Source: Glandiceps talaboti
Lineage: Eukaryota > Hemichordata > Enteropneusta > Spengelidae
DNA: 21,000 nucleotides
Direction of reading: 5' to 3'
Assembly (NCBI RefSeq): GCF_964340395.1
Contig: NC_135562.1
Span: 14,280,296 to 14,301,295 of the forward strand
Made by a program: the position numbers and the translations under genes. Under the pieces are notes generated by a model that was not told where the DNA came from, did not search any database, and worked only from the letters and a program-made list of their open reading frames with translations. Every line of letters starts with the position of its first letter. Positions within the stretch are counted from its first letter, which is position 1. Shown here piece by piece: positions 19,170-21,000 of the stretch.

Positions 19170-19340
19170 ATTTGCATACGTAAAGAAGATTGACAGGAAC
19201 GTTGATTACAGAAGAGTGTCTTTACATATGCAAATGAGCCATAGCTAGTAGGCCTCTGTGCAATGACAGACGTGACATTATCTCTTAGCTGTGTTGTTGT
19301 ACAAAACCAATCAAACTCGGTAAATTTGGTTATAACCAAT
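19170..19340. promoter_or_regulatory. Inverted octamer pair with CCAAT boxes, possible enhancer or promoter
   Basis: A 17-bp inverted repeat (19170-19186 and 19219-19235, one mismatch) holds ATTTGCAT at one end and ATGCAAAT at the other. This is the octamer bound by POU-family factors in histone H2B and snRNA promoters. Downstream are CCAAT boxes at 19307 and 19336, the second inside the perfect 14-bp palindrome TTGGTTATAACCAA (19326-19339). No histone, snRNA or other gene is recognisable beside them, so a regulatory role is inferred from motifs alone. Confidence 0.25.
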
Positions 19341-20120
19341 AAAAAGTTAAAAATACATCCTTTGAACCCGGACTTATGCACGTTGATTTTGACCAGTGCA
19401 TCGGCTAAAAACGTTACAGTAAAGCGGCCTACACTGCACGACAGCCTTCAAGTGTACACGACGCGACGGCGATGTATTAGATGACGGTTTTCAAGTACCA
19501 TGCATGTAAAAAAACATACAAATCTTGAATATCTAACAGTATTGCAGGCTAATTGTTTTAGCCGATCGCAAAAAAAATTGATGTTTACAAAATTAAAACG
19601 ATAAAAATGTGAGTTGTAAGCATATTTGTTCTAGCGAGGTGGATTTTTGACTGATCTGAAGTCAATTAATGGCATTTTTTTCAGGATATGAAAATTATTA
19701 TAGTACTCATAGTACTTGATCAGTCTCAACCCTTGTGGGTTATTTCCATATATGACCATTTCGGGGGGGGGGGGAAGTGTTTGGTTGTTCGTTGGTTTGT
19801 TGTCGTTTACTCATGTATGTATCTACTCATTTGTCAGTTTATTTTGCGATCCTCAAGGCTATTAAAGTTATAAAACGGAGATTTTGAAGGTACAAGTAGT
19901 TTAAATGAATGAGGTAATGTCTACTACGACTCCGAGTTTCATAAAACGTCACTCGCAGTGGAAGAAAAACTGTTGACGTGAGTTCGTCAAGTACCATTAT
20001 TTATACCGTAGTTTTGTAACACTCCTTACAATTTGTATAAAATTCCCGATGTCGTACGGTGTCGTGGTGTGGAAATTTGATTTCAGGGAAAAGGTTAACT
20101 TTTTTTTATTGTGTGTCTTC
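19341..20120. other. Gene-free stretch
   Basis: A somewhat CpG-richer patch lies at 19400-19485, and a G12 homopolymer at 19763-19774. Short ORFs (19263-19484, 19688-19873) are unconvincing, as is the 139-codon minus-strand ORF at 18962-19381, which overlaps the octamer palindrome. Confidence 0.4.
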
Positions 20121-20280
20121 AACGAAACACCAACAACAATTGCGTAGCAATGCCTAATACATGAGCAGGAATATGGCTTCAAATCAGAACGTAGCCCATA
20201 TTCGAGTCAAAACACGAACACCAACTGCGTAGAGCAAGGGCTTCGAATCCAAACCAGAGAGTATACTATGTAATGTCGCG
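20121..20280. repeat. Diverged direct repeat, two units
   Basis: A first unit (20121-20209) and second unit (20210-20280) share cacc.aac, tgcgtag and a ggcttc.aatc core in the same order. The second lacks about 25 internal bases. The cttcgaatcc in the second recalls a tRNA T-loop, but no cloverleaf could be built. Confidence 0.5.
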
Positions 20281-20694
20281 ATCGAGAACGGCACGCGTAC
20301 CGTATTAAAAGATTAAACCAAAGTCTCCACCCGTAGATGAATAATAATAGATGACATGACACCTTTATCGCGGGAAACAAACACGTTTCTATCTGTAGTA
20401 TTTCATGACCCTCCTAAAATACCCGATTTTCTTCATGTCTGTAGCAAAGCAACGTACACAACCAAATGGCAAGGATTGAGTAACATATTTGCAAGTCACA
20501 GAAAAAAGCTGTTGCAATGTATGTCGAATTTAAAAGCTTTTGTCGGGCGGAAGGAGTCCAATTGTGTAAATTAGCATTTTTCTGCGTTCTTTATTTTGTA
20601 TATTGTGTGAAGTTCAATGCTATTTAACTTTGCATCAGAACGTCCCAGCTGTGTCAAATTTGGAGACAATACTCAGAGACAGTGTGTCGAAAAT
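20281..20694. other. Gene-free stretch
   Basis: A CpG-rich patch lies at 20276-20305. A 72-codon ORF at 20356-20574 has a hydrophilic, basic C-terminal half but no recognised family and no clear splice sites. Confidence 0.35.
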
Positions 20695-20848
20695 AAATTC
20701 CTCCGGATTGTTTAGTTTTTGAGGGAATCGAGAGATATTGCGTTGAGAAGTGTGAAAAGCGGTAATTTATGCAAAAAACACAAAAATACAACTTTGGATG
20801 ATTATAACAAGACAATGACAGACAAAATAAAAAATCCGGAGGAACTTT
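20695..20848. repeat. Short inverted repeat around TCCGGA
   Basis: aaattcctccggatt (20695-20709) faces aatccggaggaac (from 20833) in inverted orientation, 14 of 15 matching, with about 120 bases between. The remaining sequence to 21000 shows no gene. Confidence 0.6.
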
Positions 20849-21000
20849 TTTTTGTTTATGTACATAGCTTTCATTTAAAGTCGAAAAGAGGACTATATTC
20901 AAGTGTTTATAAAAGTTATATAGAGTTATGTGAAAATCGTCAAAAAACACAGTTTTTGGGTATAGATCAATAATATGATTAACAATGTAAAAAATCACCG

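Noticed and set aside
18962-19381. 139-codon minus-strand ORF
   Set aside because: It overlaps the end of repeat unit copy 9 and the octamer palindrome, and has no family resemblance. Its length alone is weak evidence.
20205-20270. tRNA-like segment (cttcgaatcc)
   Set aside because: Only a T-loop-like string is present; no paired acceptor or anticodon stem could be formed.
20356-20574. 72-codon ORF as a possible exon
   Set aside because: No convincing splice sites or known domain; left as gene-free sequence.

Overview
This window looks like intergenic and intronic DNA from an animal nuclear genome. It is AT-rich by eye (roughly two thirds A+T), crowded with microsatellites, and carries decayed non-LTR retrotransposons (LINEs). 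There are spliceosome-type acceptor and donor sites and no prokaryotic gene organisation. The LINE families (a CR1/L2-like element, and an element with a 'PILCYGSEIWGF'-type C-terminus and a 'gggcctccggcctag' 3' tail) are types I associate with marine invertebrates such as molluscs, cnidarians and lophotrochozoans. The species cannot be fixed from this sequence. No rRNA, convincing tRNA, CRISPR or complete single-exon gene was seen.

1-4.1 kb holds the only plausible host gene. Four short candidate exons on the + strand (246-269, 854-910, 2372-2431, 3653-3798) have good splice sites, and all use phase 1. Together they read through without a stop into a terminal TGA, as the 3' end of a small Ser/Pro/Lys-rich protein I cannot name. 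An intronic ORF (1314-1479) could be an alternative first exon with a signal-peptide-like start and a matching phase-1 donor. The introns hold AT/CA/GACA microsatellites, a 350 bp foldback (MITE-like) element at 1711-2060 and a perfect hairpin at 2444-2500.

4.1-8.1 kb has an imperfect palindrome (4096-4216), a LINE relic covering the endonuclease end and linker (5131-5654) that stops at a CATA array, and then mostly featureless AT-rich DNA with a period-4 cryptic repeat tract (7069-7275).

8.1-19.0 kb is the most structured part. At least nine diverged copies of one unnamed repeat unit, all in the same orientation, alternate with TATG arrays. Into or between them lie a minus-strand CR1/L2-like LINE (9121-10204), a + strand LINE reverse-transcriptase relic (about 11275-11700) and a + strand LINE 3' end (12957-13878). 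Two units (14.2-14.8 and 15.5-16.2 kb) are near-duplicates ending in the same LINE 3' tail followed by TATG repeats. Short seeds inside the unit have expanded in different copies into TTG/TTC, GTC, C13 and G11 tracts.

19.0-21.0 kb has no recognisable gene. It holds an inverted pair of octamer motifs (ATTTGCAT) near two CCAAT boxes, a diverged direct repeat and a short inverted repeat. Nothing here shows genes working together; the story is of retrotransposon decay, microsatellite seeding and local duplication around the tail of one small multi-exon gene.
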